In this document: piece after piece, positions 14,944 through 22,783 of the stretch
How positions within the stretch are numbered: position 1 is the first letter of the stretch
Layout of the letters: each line of letters starts with the position of its first letter
From: Onthomorpha sp937906975
GTDB taxonomy: Bacteria; Bacteroidota; Bacteroidia; Bacteroidales; P3
Length of the DNA: 53,517 bases
Assembly: GCA_045614605.1 (NCBI GenBank)
Contig: JAZLDH010000016.1
Location: forward strand, 1-53,517
Direction: 5' to 3'
Program-made: the position numbers and the translations under genes
The notes under the pieces: generated by a model
Told to the model about the DNA's origin: nothing
Database searches by the model: none
What the model saw: only the letters and a program-made list of their open reading frames with translations

Positions 14944-16134
14944 ATGGCAACTTTGAATAAGAAAAAAATTATAAATGATCCTGTTTATGGATTTATAAAT
15001 ATCCCTAACGATGCTTTGTTTGATTTAATTCAAACAAGTGAAGTTCAAAGACTTAGGCGTATTAAGCAATTGGGATTAAGTAATTTGGTTTATCCTGGTG
15101 CAGAACACACAAGATTTGCTCACTCTTTGGGTGCTATGCACTTGATGACGCAAGCCTTAGACGTATTAAGACAAAAAGGTGTTGAGATTTCTGAGCAGGA
15201 ATACACCTCTGCATGCTCTGCAATCTTGCTTCACGACACAGGACATTCGCCTTTTTCTCATTGTTTGGAACATGTGTTTTTTAATTGCACACACGAGGAA
15301 CTCTCTTTTGAGTTTATGAAAAAAAACAACTTGCCTCAAACAGCAATAGACATATTTTCAAACACATATTCAAGAAATTTCTTTCATCAATTGGTTTCTT
15401 CTCAAGTTGATACCGACCGTTTGGATTATCTTACAAGGGATAGTTTTTTCACAGGCGTAAGTGAGGGAATTATTGGTACGGAACGTATATTGAAAATGTT
15501 TAATGTACAAAACGATGAACTTGTAATAGACCAAAAAGGTATTTACTCCATTGAAAAATTCATTATTTCAAGGCGTTTAATGTATTGGCAAGTTTATATG
15601 CACAAGACAGTAGTTGCGGCGGATAATCTTTTGACAAAAGTTTTGCTTAGAGCAAAACACCTTCAAGAAGAAAACAAATTGCATTTTGAACAATCGCCTT
15701 TGAGTGAACATCTTTTCTTTTTCTTAAACAATGGAGCCGCAGAAAAAGAAAACAAAGAAGCATTAGAACACTTTATTCTTTTAGACGATTCCGACATTTG
15801 GAGTGCAGTAAAAGTGTGGTCAAAACATCAAGATAAGATTTTAAGCACCCTTGCAACTAATCTTATTAATCGCAAACTTGGAAAAATCATAATAAAAGAC
15901 ACTCCTTTTACGGAGAATCAAATAAAAGAAATTTGTAAATACAGCACAGAAGAGGATATTCTTTATTTTACTAATTCCGATGAGTTGCATAATAAAGCCT
16001 ATAACTTTAAAGATACAAGGATTAACATATTATTTAAGGATGGAAGTTTGAAAGAGATTTGCGATGCTTCGGATCAATTAGACAGTTCTTTCCTTTCAAA
16101 AGAGATTAAGAAGTATTTTTATTACCAAATTTAA
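14944..16134 (+). CDS. HD-domain phosphohydrolase (SAMHD1/dNTPase-like)
   Basis: The 396-aa protein carries an N-terminal HD domain of the deoxyguanosinetriphosphate-triphosphohydrolase-like superfamily. Visible elements are VQRLRRIKQLGLSNLVYPGA, EHTRFAHSLGAMHL (first metal His), ILLHDTGHSPFSHCLEH (HD pair) and SSQVDTDRLDYLTRDSFF (second Asp). Relatives are annotated as HD superfamily phosphohydrolases. A dNTPase or nucleotide hydrolase role is an inference, since no specific activity can be read from sequence. The start at 14944 is fixed by the -7 box ending 3 nt upstream, so the mRNA may be leaderless. The 21-bp tandem repeat upstream may regulate it. Confidence 0.87.
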   Translation: MATLNKKKIINDPVYGFINIPNDALFDLIQTSEVQRLRRIKQLGLSNLVYPGAEHTRFAHSLGAMHLMTQALDVLRQKGVEISEQEYTSACSAILLHDTGHSPFSHCLEHVFFNCTHEELSFEFMKKNNLPQTAIDIFSNTYSRNFFHQLVSSQVDTDRLDYLTRDSFFTGVSEGIIGTERILKMFNVQNDELVIDQKGIYSIEKFIISRRLMYWQVYMHKTVVAADNLLTKVLLRAKHLQEENKLHFEQSPLSEHLFFFLNNGAAEKENKEALEHFILLDDSDIWSAVKVWSKHQDKILSTLATNLINRKLGKIIIKDTPFTENQIKEICKYSTEEDILYFTNSDELHNKAYNFKDTRINILFKDGSLKEICDASDQLDSSFLSKEIKKYFYYQI

Positions 16135-16138
16135 TTTG

Positions 16139-16147
16139 TAATTTTGC
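16139..16147 (+). promoter_or_regulatory. -7 box of the DPP5-like peptidase gene
   Basis: TAATTTTGC lies 25 bp before the ATG at 16173. It begins 4 nt past the stop of the HD-hydrolase gene. Confidence 0.6.
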
Positions 16148-16172
16148 CAACTAAACAAAAATAAATTAAAAG

Positions 16173-18272
16173 ATGAAAAACAGATTATTAATTATTGCAT
16201 TAGCAAGTTTATTAGTGGTTTGCTCTTGTAAAAAGCATACTTCAGCAGATGTTGAGGTAATAGACAAACCAAATATTGAAGTAAAAGATGGTAAACTCTC
16301 GCCTGAGGTTCTTTGGAGTTTTGGAAGAATTGGAGAAGTATCGGTTTCACCAGACAAAACCAAAATTCTTTATACTCTAACTTATTATAGCATAGAGAAA
16401 AACAAGGGAAACGCAGAAATTTATGTAATGGACATTGACGGAAAGAACCTTACACGTCTTACAACTACTGCTTCAAGCGAATGGAACGCTATTTGGACTC
16501 CAAAAGGCGACAAAATTGGTTTCATTTATGCAGATGAAAACGGAGTAAACATTTATGAAATGAATCCAGATGGTAGCGACAGAACTCAAATCTCTAACTT
16601 TACAGAAGGAGACTTAGAAGGATTCTCTTATTCTCCTGATGGAACAAAGATTTTGTATGTAAGAGCAATTGCAAAACAAGACAAATATGCTTATTTGAAA
16701 GAAGGCTTAGACAAAACAACAGGAAGAGTAAACGATGACTTAGCTTACAGACATTGGGATAATTGGGTAGATGCAATTCCTCAACCTTTCGTAGCAGAAT
16801 ATAAAGACGGAAAAATTGGAGAAGGTAAAAACCTTTTAGAAAACACCGAATATGAATCGCCAATGCGTCCTTGGGGTGGAATGGAACAATTAGCTTGGAG
16901 TCCAGATAGCAAATCTATTGTTTACACTTGCAGAAAAAAGGTTGGAAAAGAATACGCTTTCTCAACTAACTCTGACATTTATTTATACAATATCGAAAAA
17001 CAAACTACTGAAAACCTATCAGAAGGAATGATGGGTTATGATCAAAATCCTGTTTTTTCACCTGACGGAAAACTTCTTGCGTGGGAAAGTATGGAAAGAG
17101 ACGGTTATGAAGCAGATAAGATAAGATTAATGGTTTATAACTTTGAAACTAAAAAAGCAGAGTATTACACAGCTGATTTTGATCAAAACGTTGGAGGATT
17201 AACTTTCTCAGAAGATGGAAAATGGATTTACTTTGTTTCAGACCATTACGCAGTTGATAATATTTATAAGATAAATCTTGAAGATAAAGCTATAAAACAA
17301 ATCACCTCAGGCGTACATGACTACACTTCTGTTTCGCTTGCTAAGAACGGAACTTTGATTGGAGAAAAAATGAGCATGTCTCACCCTAATGAAATATGGA
17401 GTATTGATGAGAAAACTCAAAAAGAAACAAAACTTTCTACTGTAAACGATGAGTTAATGGCTCAAATAAATTGGGGAAAAGTGGAAGAACGTTGGTTAAA
17501 AGCAACAGATGGAAAAGACCTTCATACATGGGTAATTTATCCACCTGATTTCGATTCTACAAAGAAATATCCAACACTTCTTTACTGTGAAGGCGGTCCT
17601 CAATCTACTGTTTCTCAATTCTGGTCTTATCGTTGGAATTTCCAAATCATGGCATCACACGGATATATCGTTGTTGCACCAAACCGTAGAGGGCTTCCTG
17701 GTTTTGGACATGAATGGAATGAACAAATTTCTGGCGATTATGGTGGACAATGTATGAGAGATTATCTAACAGCTATTGATGAGCTTTCAAAAGAACCATA
17801 CGTTGATAAAGAACATCTTGGAGCTGTTGGAGCAAGTTTCGGAGGCTTCTCTGTATATTGGCTTGCTGGTCATCACGATAAAAGATTTAAATGTTTCATT
17901 GCACACAATGGTATGTTTAACTTAGAACAACAATATCTTGAAACAGAAGAAATGTGGTTTGTAAATTGGGATTTAGGTGGAGCATATTGGGAAAAAGACA
18001 ATAAAACTGCACAAAAATCATACGCAAACTCGCCACACCTTTTCGTAGATAAATGGGATACTCCTTTAATGGTAATACATTCTGAATTTGACTTTAGAAT
18101 TGTTGCTTCTCAAGGTATGGCTGCTTATAACGCTGCTGTGATTAGAGATATTCCTGCTCGTTATTTGTATTTCCCTGACGAAACTCACTGGGTGTTAAAA
18201 CCACAAAATGGAATTTTATGGCAAAGAAACTTCTTTGATTGGTTAGATAAGTGGTTAAAAGTAAAAGAATAA
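16173..18272 (+). CDS. S9-family prolyl oligopeptidase-like dipeptidyl peptidase (DPP5-like), exported
   Basis: The 699-aa protein begins with a lipoprotein-like signal (IIALASLLVVCSC). An N-terminal WD40/TolB-like beta-propeller follows (about 40-430), with repeated SPDGTKILY-, SPDSKSIVY- and SPDGKLLAW-type blades. The C-terminal alpha/beta hydrolase domain (about 445-699) has the nucleophile in GASFGG (S555), the acid in HSEFDF (D640) and the base in ETHWV (H672). The layout and length match Porphyromonas gingivalis DPP5, which removes dipeptides with Ala or hydrophobic P1 residues in the periplasm. This supports peptide catabolism by the organism. The downstream DUF3127 gene follows after 20 nt and is probably cotranscribed. 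Confidence 0.88.
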   Translation: MKNRLLIIALASLLVVCSCKKHTSADVEVIDKPNIEVKDGKLSPEVLWSFGRIGEVSVSPDKTKILYTLTYYSIEKNKGNAEIYVMDIDGKNLTRLTTTASSEWNAIWTPKGDKIGFIYADENGVNIYEMNPDGSDRTQISNFTEGDLEGFSYSPDGTKILYVRAIAKQDKYAYLKEGLDKTTGRVNDDLAYRHWDNWVDAIPQPFVAEYKDGKIGEGKNLLENTEYESPMRPWGGMEQLAWSPDSKSIVYTCRKKVGKEYAFSTNSDIYLYNIEKQTTENLSEGMMGYDQNPVFSPDGKLLAWESMERDGYEADKIRLMVYNFETKKAEYYTADFDQNVGGLTFSEDGKWIYFVSDHYAVDNIYKINLEDKAIKQITSGVHDYTSVSLAKNGTLIGEKMSMSHPNEIWSIDEKTQKETKLSTVNDELMAQINWGKVEERWLKATDGKDLHTWVIYPPDFDSTKKYPTLLYCEGGPQSTVSQFWSYRWNFQIMASHGYIVVAPNRRGLPGFGHEWNEQISGDYGGQCMRDYLTAIDELSKEPYVDKEHLGAVGASFGGFSVYWLAGHHDKRFKCFIAHNGMFNLEQQYLETEEMWFVNWDLGGAYWEKDNKTAQKSYANSPHLFVDKWDTPLMVIHSEFDFRIVASQGMAAYNAAVIRDIPARYLYFPDETHWVLKPQNGILWQRNFFDWLDKWLKVKE

Positions 18273-18292
18273 AATAATAAAACAATAATATA

Positions 18293-18790
18293 ATGGAAGC
18301 AATAGGAAAATTAATTGCAATATTACCCGAACAATCGGGACAAACTGAAAGAGGTCCTTGGGTAAGAGGCGGATTTGTTATAGAAACTGAAGAACAATAT
18401 CCAAAGAAAATCGCTTTCACTCTTTTTGGAGAAAGAGTTGCTATGATTAAGTCTTTTACAATAGGAAGTGTTTTAAGAGTTCAATTCTCTGCTGAGTCAA
18501 GAGAATATGAAGGACGTTGGTATACTGATTTGCGTTGTTTTAGAATAGAGCCGTTTACACAGCCTGCATACCCACAACAACCAATGCAACCTGCTTATGC
18601 TCAACAACCTGTTTATAATCAACCAATGCAGCAACCTGTTTACGCACAACCTGCTCCGCAACCTGCATATCCACAACAAAACTTCCAACAACCAACTCCT
18701 CCGCCTGTGTATCCTATACCAAACAACACAGCAATGCCGGTGGATAACACAAATCCATTCGATTCACAAGCAGATGATTTACCGTTTTAG
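18293..18790 (+). CDS. DUF3127 protein with a Pro/Gln/Tyr-rich tail
   Basis: The 165-aa product has an N-terminal OB-fold-like DUF3127 domain (about 1-90: EAIGKLIAILPEQSGQT, GGFVIETEEQYPKKIAFTLF, RVQFSAESREYEGRWYTDLR). It is followed by a low-complexity tail of repeated QPAYPQQ/QPVYAQP units (about 91-150) and an acidic end (NPFDSQADDLPF). The DDLPF ending resembles single-stranded-DNA-binding-protein tails, which bind partners; this is an observation, not proof. DUF3127 is a Bacteroidetes family of unknown role. The tail repeats could vary in copy number. Confidence 0.82.
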   Translation: MEAIGKLIAILPEQSGQTERGPWVRGGFVIETEEQYPKKIAFTLFGERVAMIKSFTIGSVLRVQFSAESREYEGRWYTDLRCFRIEPFTQPAYPQQPMQPAYAQQPVYNQPMQQPVYAQPAPQPAYPQQNFQQPTPPPVYPIPNNTAMPVDNTNPFDSQADDLPF

Positions 18791-18806
18791 TGTAAATTAA
18801 AAAATA

Positions 18807-18846
18807 AAAAGGAGAGAAGATTTAAAAAATACACTTCTCTCCTTTT
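18807..18846. terminator. Bidirectional terminator embedded in the radA 3' end
   Basis: A perfect 13-bp stem (AAAAGGAGAGAAG at 18807-18819 with 18834-18846) is flanked by A/T tracts on both sides. It serves the convergent DUF3127 and radA genes. The right arm lies within the last codons of radA, encoding its KGEK residues. Confidence 0.8.
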
Positions 18847-20180
18847 ATTATTTCCTCAATTTTTCCCAGGGCTACCACTTCTGTGGAAATATTTTTAAGG
18901 TCTAATGATTTAAGGTTATACTTACTTATATAGATTCTTTCAAATCCTAATTTATTTGCCTCAGATATTCTTTGTTCTATTTTAACCACAGGACGTAACT
19001 CGCCACTTAGTCCAACCTCTGCGGCAAAACAATGTTTAGATGAAATAGAAATATCAGCGTTTGACGAAATAAGACTTGCAATAACTGCTAAATCTATTGC
19101 GGGGTCAGAGACTTTCAATCCGCCAGCTATGTTTAGAAATACGTCTTTGTTGCTAATCTTTACGCCAACCTTCTTTTCCAAAACTGCAAGCAACATACTA
19201 AGTCTTCTAAGATCGAATCCCGTAGAACTTTTCTGTGCAGAAGCATAATAAGAATTAGCAACCAAAGCCTGAGTTTCGATAAACATAGGTCGAGAGCCTT
19301 CAAGAGTTGCCGCAATCGCAGTTCCAGAAAGATATTGATCGCTATTAGAAAGTAAAATCTCGGAAGGGTTACTCACCTGTCTTAAACCGTATGATTGCAT
19401 CTCGAAAATTCCTAACTCGTTTGTTGAACCAAAACGATTTTTCACAGAACGCAAAATTCTATATCCATAATTTCTATCACCCTCAAACTGTAAAACAACA
19501 TCAACTATATGTTCCAAGATTTTAGGTCCCGCAATACTGCCGTCCTTTGTTATGTGTCCTACAATTATAATCGGAATAGAATTTTGTTTTGCAAAAGAAG
19601 AAAGCACCGAAGTACACTCTCTGATTTGTGAAACACTGCCAGCAGAAGAATCAATCTCGTAAGTTGTCATTGTTTGAATAGAATCAATAATTATTATCTG
19701 CGGTTGTACTTCTTTTGCCTTTTCTACAATGTTTTCAACATTAGTTTCAATAAGCACATAGCAGTTTCCGTTATTTTTATTGATTCTTTCCGAACGCATT
19801 TTTATTTGTTGAGCGCTCTCTTCTCCGCTAACGTAAAGCACTCTCTTGTCATTACAATTCAAAGCCGTTTGAAGCAAAAGCGTACTCTTACCAATTCCAG
19901 GCTCTCCTCCCATAAGGACAACACTTCCCAAAACCAAACCGCCACCCAATACGCGATTAAATTCCTCGTTCTTTAAATCAATTCTTTGTTCGCTTGTGCA
20001 GACGATTTGACTCATTAAAAAGATAGGACTTTTCTCTTGAAGTCCTATCTTTTTTTCGTTTCTGTGCAAAACTTCCTGCTCGTAACTATTCCAACTCCCA
20101 CATTGAGGACATTTTCCTATCCAAACCGCAGATTTTGCACCGCACTCCTTACAAAAGAATGCTGTTTTTTCCTTTGCCAT
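18822..20180 (-). CDS. radA: DNA repair protein RadA (Sms)
   Basis: The 452-aa protein has an N-terminal four-cysteine zinc finger (C10, C13, C24, C27 in FFCKECGAKSAVWIGKCPQC) and a RecA-like ATPase with Walker A GGEPGIGKSTL and Walker B IIIIDSIQT. The RadA-specific KNRFGSTNELGIFEM motif is present, followed by a C-terminal Lon-protease-like domain (PAIDLAVIASLISS). RadA acts in the cytoplasm as a branch-migration helicase in recombination. It starts 2 nt after the DUF799 gene, so it is the last gene of a lipoprotein-radA operon. Confidence 0.95.
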   Translation of the reverse strand: MAKEKTAFFCKECGAKSAVWIGKCPQCGSWNSYEQEVLHRNEKKIGLQEKSPIFLMSQIVCTSEQRIDLKNEEFNRVLGGGLVLGSVVLMGGEPGIGKSTLLLQTALNCNDKRVLYVSGEESAQQIKMRSERINKNNGNCYVLIETNVENIVEKAKEVQPQIIIIDSIQTMTTYEIDSSAGSVSQIRECTSVLSSFAKQNSIPIIIVGHITKDGSIAGPKILEHIVDVVLQFEGDRNYGYRILRSVKNRFGSTNELGIFEMQSYGLRQVSNPSEILLSNSDQYLSGTAIAATLEGSRPMFIETQALVANSYYASAQKSSTGFDLRRLSMLLAVLEKKVGVKISNKDVFLNIAGGLKVSDPAIDLAVIASLISSNADISISSKHCFAAEVGLSGELRPVVKIEQRISEANKLGFERIYISKYNLKSLDLKNISTEVVALGKIEEIIKGEKCIF

Positions 20181-20182
20181 TT

Positions 20183-21079
20183 TTAACTTGGTTTTACATT
20201 AACCTTGTATCGCATATCTTTTTTATGAGAAAATCTCTTTTGGTCTAAAAGATAATCCTTGTGATAAGGGCCTATTGGCAAATCTAAGAAAGCATATCTT
20301 TGCATTTGTTGGCAAATACCAAGATAATGATTTTCTTTTTCATCTTCTATAAGGCTTTTCTTATTTTTTTTCTTTGTTGGCATTTGAGAATCGTAGTTAA
20401 AATCAGCATGACGTGAGAAAAGAGTTTCATTAGTCTTAGTAGAAATCAAGTCATATTGAGCATTCATATTCACATTTGTAGTCCACCATTCCTTTTTAAT
20501 AGTATAAATAGTTACATACAAAACAGCATCAACTCCATACTTTGAAAGATATTTCTTGCTGTCTTCTTTCTTGCAATATTGTGAAGAAAACAAAGTGTCA
20601 GCCTTAAACTCATCAAGCAAAGGCAAAGCAGGCAAAACATAATATCCCTTCAATTGCAATTCTTCGCAAATAGCAGAATAAAACATCTCGTCAGCATATT
20701 TTTCCTTACTTCTATTCCAAGGATAAACCACCAAAATAGTTTTTGGTTTCTCCACATACATTTCAGGATATGTTATATCTCTTTCCACCTTCTTTGGAAA
20801 AACTTTTCTCCATGTTCTTTCCACCCAATTAGGCTCAGCTTCCTCACCTTCTTCCAATTGTCTTTCCAATTCTTTCTTATAAGCAGCTTGCTCTTTCTCG
20901 CTTAATTTTGTAACAGTTGTGTCTTGCGCAGGAGTAACTTGTTGCCCCATTACCATTCTTATCACATCCTCTGTTGTAAGTTGAGGTTGTGGCTCTTGTT
21001 TTTTAAACTTTTCTAAAAGAGAACAACTGCTATTTAAAAGTGCAACTAAGAATAAAATATATAAAGTTCTTTTTTTCAT
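20183..21079 (-). CDS. DUF799 (GNA1162-like) lipoprotein
   Basis: The 298-aa protein has a lipobox signal (FLVALLNSSC, C19). After an acidic linker it contains the DUF799/GNA1162 core (about 115-270: PKTILVVYPWNRSKEKYADEMF, YVLPALPLLDEF, KKYLSKYGVDAVLYVTI). This family is normally encoded with a CsgG/HfaB-like protein and a DUF4810 lipoprotein, and is thought to form an outer-membrane-associated complex (family knowledge). The DUF4810 partner is directly upstream with a 4-nt ATGA overlap. The CsgG-like member is not adjacent. Relative to family members, the long linker after the signal peptide is unusual. Confidence 0.75.
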   Translation of the reverse strand: MKKRTLYILFLVALLNSSCSLLEKFKKQEPQPQLTTEDVIRMVMGQQVTPAQDTTVTKLSEKEQAAYKKELERQLEEGEEAEPNWVERTWRKVFPKKVERDITYPEMYVEKPKTILVVYPWNRSKEKYADEMFYSAICEELQLKGYYVLPALPLLDEFKADTLFSSQYCKKEDSKKYLSKYGVDAVLYVTIYTIKKEWWTTNVNMNAQYDLISTKTNETLFSRHADFNYDSQMPTKKKNKKSLIEDEKENHYLGICQQMQRYAFLDLPIGPYHKDYLLDQKRFSHKKDMRYKVNVKPS

Positions 21080-21423
21080 AATCCCAATTTCTCCATTAAA
21101 GATTGAACGTATGTTTTGCTTTCTGGATATGTTAAATATTCTTTTTCAAAGTAAAGTTTAGCCTCATCTTTGTCGCCTCTCTTGTACATAAGATAAGCAT
21201 AATCGGCATAAGAACCAGGAGGCGGAACAAGGTTTTCGCCTTGCGGCTCTTTAACGATAGGAGAAAAAACCTTAGCCAAGTTTTTAAAATCCTTATCAGC
21301 AAATTGCTGAGAATCTTTTGCGTAAGTATAAATCACATCTTGGTAATCATAGTGAGTATATAACACTTTTGTGCAAGAGGTGAAAGACATCATCAAAAGC
21401 AATAGTGTAAATATTTTTTTCAT
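21076..21423 (-). CDS. DUF4810-type lipoprotein
   Basis: Starting at the ATG at 21423 gives a 115-aa lipoprotein (MKKIFTLLLLMMSFTSC, cysteine at 17). It continues with the DUF4810 core YTHYDYQDVIYTYAKD, PPGSYADYAYLMYKRGDKDEA and AKLYFEKEYLTYPES, a TPR-like segment. An in-frame ATG 16 codons upstream is rejected because it would precede the -7 box at 21441-21448. DUF4810 and DUF799 proteins occur together in operons, usually with CsgG. The stop overlaps the start of the DUF799 gene (ATGA). Confidence 0.75.
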   Translation of the reverse strand: MKKIFTLLLLMMSFTSCTKVLYTHYDYQDVIYTYAKDSQQFADKDFKNLAKVFSPIVKEPQGENLVPPPGSYADYAYLMYKRGDKDEAKLYFEKEYLTYPESKTYVQSLMEKLGL

Positions 21424-21440
21424 TCTTCTTATTTTTTTGT

Positions 21441-21448
21441 CAAAATTA
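21441..21448 (-). promoter_or_regulatory. -7 box of the DUF4810-DUF799-radA operon
   Basis: The minus strand reads TAATTTTG, 18 nt upstream of the ATG at 21423 and inside the longer open frame. It decides the start of the DUF4810 gene. Confidence 0.6.
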
Positions 21449-21476
21449 CTCTTTTTAACAATATTTGCCAAATTTT

Positions 21477-22658
21477 TTACTTAAAGATTTCAGTTGCTCT
21501 TTCAAATATACCATGAATATAGGCTATAACTAAGCCATAATTACTCACAGGTACGTTATTTTCCAAGGCAGGCAAGAGACGGTTTCTTATTTGTTGAGCA
21601 GTTGCCACACAACCTCCACATTGAATTATCATAGCAAAGTCTGTAAGAGGTGTTTCAATCTCTGAAAGACCCGAAACAGCACTAAATTCCAACTTTTTAC
21701 CTGTATATTTACTTATCCATTGAGGAAGTTTCACCCTTCCAATGTCTTCGCAAGTTGGTTGATGAGTACAACTTTCAAGCATCAAGACTTTGTCTCCGTC
21801 TTTTAGCTTATCCAAATAAGGAGTACCCTTTAAATATTGCTCAAAAGCACCTTTCATTCTTGCAAGTACCACAGAAAAACTTGTAAGCTTAATATCCTTT
21901 GGAACAATCTTATCTACCATTTCAAAAACCTTTGAATCAGTTACAACCAAATCGGGTTTTATTTTCTTTTCTCTAAGAGTCAATTCCAAATCTGTTTCCT
22001 TTACCACAACACAAACGCAGTCTTTGTCCAGCACATCGCGTATTAGTTGAACTTGTGGTAAGATTAACCTTCCCTGAGGAGCAGCAGTATCAATAGGAGT
22101 TACCAAAAGAATTACATCACCCTTTTTTACAATATTTTGAAGAGGCGTTTTTCTTTCTCCTTCCTTTGCTTTTAGAGTTTTTGCTATAATATCAGAAATC
22201 AAAAGCATTGACTCAGAGCAATGATTTTCTAACTCCAATGAAATTTTTCTTTTAATTTCCTCATTCGCAGGCGTAATATCTGATTTATTATATAGAATTA
22301 TAAGAGGAATATCATACTTTTTACATCTTTCAACAAAGTCTTCCTCCACTTTTTCAAACCTATTTTCGCTCACAATCAAGACAGCCAAATCCATTTGAGT
22401 CAAAGCGTGCAATGAGGCCTTAATTCTTTTTTCTCCAAGCGTGGTGTCATCGTCTAATCCCGCAGTATCCACCACCACAACCGCACCATAGCCAAACAAT
22501 TCCATGTTTTTCTTAACCACATCGGTAGTTGTGCCTTTTTCTTGCGAAACAATAGAAACTTCTTGTCCTGTTAAAGCATTAACAATCGTGCTTTTTCCTA
22601 CATTGGTTCTACCAAAAAATCCTATGTATTTTCTATTTTCTTTCGTAGTTTTTTCCAT
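21477..22658 (-). CDS. hydF: [FeFe]-hydrogenase maturation GTPase HydF
   Basis: The 393-aa protein has an N-terminal Era-like GTPase domain (G1 GRTNVGKST near 16, G3 DTAGLDD, G4 NKSD) and a dimerisation domain (GRLILPQVQLIRDVLD). The C-terminal cluster domain carries the HydF signature C297-T-H299 ... C347-G-G-C350, the CxH-x47-CxxC pattern for a [4Fe-4S] cluster. HydF is the scaffold that delivers the 2Fe subcluster to [FeFe]-hydrogenase. Its presence implies that HydE, HydG and a hydrogenase are encoded elsewhere. It is transcribed from its own promoter (22675-22683), divergent from htpG. Confidence 0.93.
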   Translation of the reverse strand: MEKTTKENRKYIGFFGRTNVGKSTIVNALTGQEVSIVSQEKGTTTDVVKKNMELFGYGAVVVVDTAGLDDDTTLGEKRIKASLHALTQMDLAVLIVSENRFEKVEEDFVERCKKYDIPLIILYNKSDITPANEEIKRKISLELENHCSESMLLISDIIAKTLKAKEGERKTPLQNIVKKGDVILLVTPIDTAAPQGRLILPQVQLIRDVLDKDCVCVVVKETDLELTLREKKIKPDLVVTDSKVFEMVDKIVPKDIKLTSFSVVLARMKGAFEQYLKGTPYLDKLKDGDKVLMLESCTHQPTCEDIGRVKLPQWISKYTGKKLEFSAVSGLSEIETPLTDFAMIIQCGGCVATAQQIRNRLLPALENNVPVSNYGLVIAYIHGIFERATEIFK

Positions 22659-22674
22659 TTCAAAAATTTTTCTG

Positions 22675-22683
22675 CAAATATAA
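22675..22683 (-). promoter_or_regulatory. -7 box of hydF
   Basis: The minus strand reads TATATTTGC, 17 nt upstream of the hydF start codon, so the leader is about 10 nt. Confidence 0.65.
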
Positions 22684-22783
22684 TTAAAATATTATGACAA
22701 TTTGTCAGCAAAAGGCCTTTGGAACAAATTTTTCCTTTGCTTTGTCAAAATAAATCAAAGAAAAAATAAAATAAATCAAAGAG

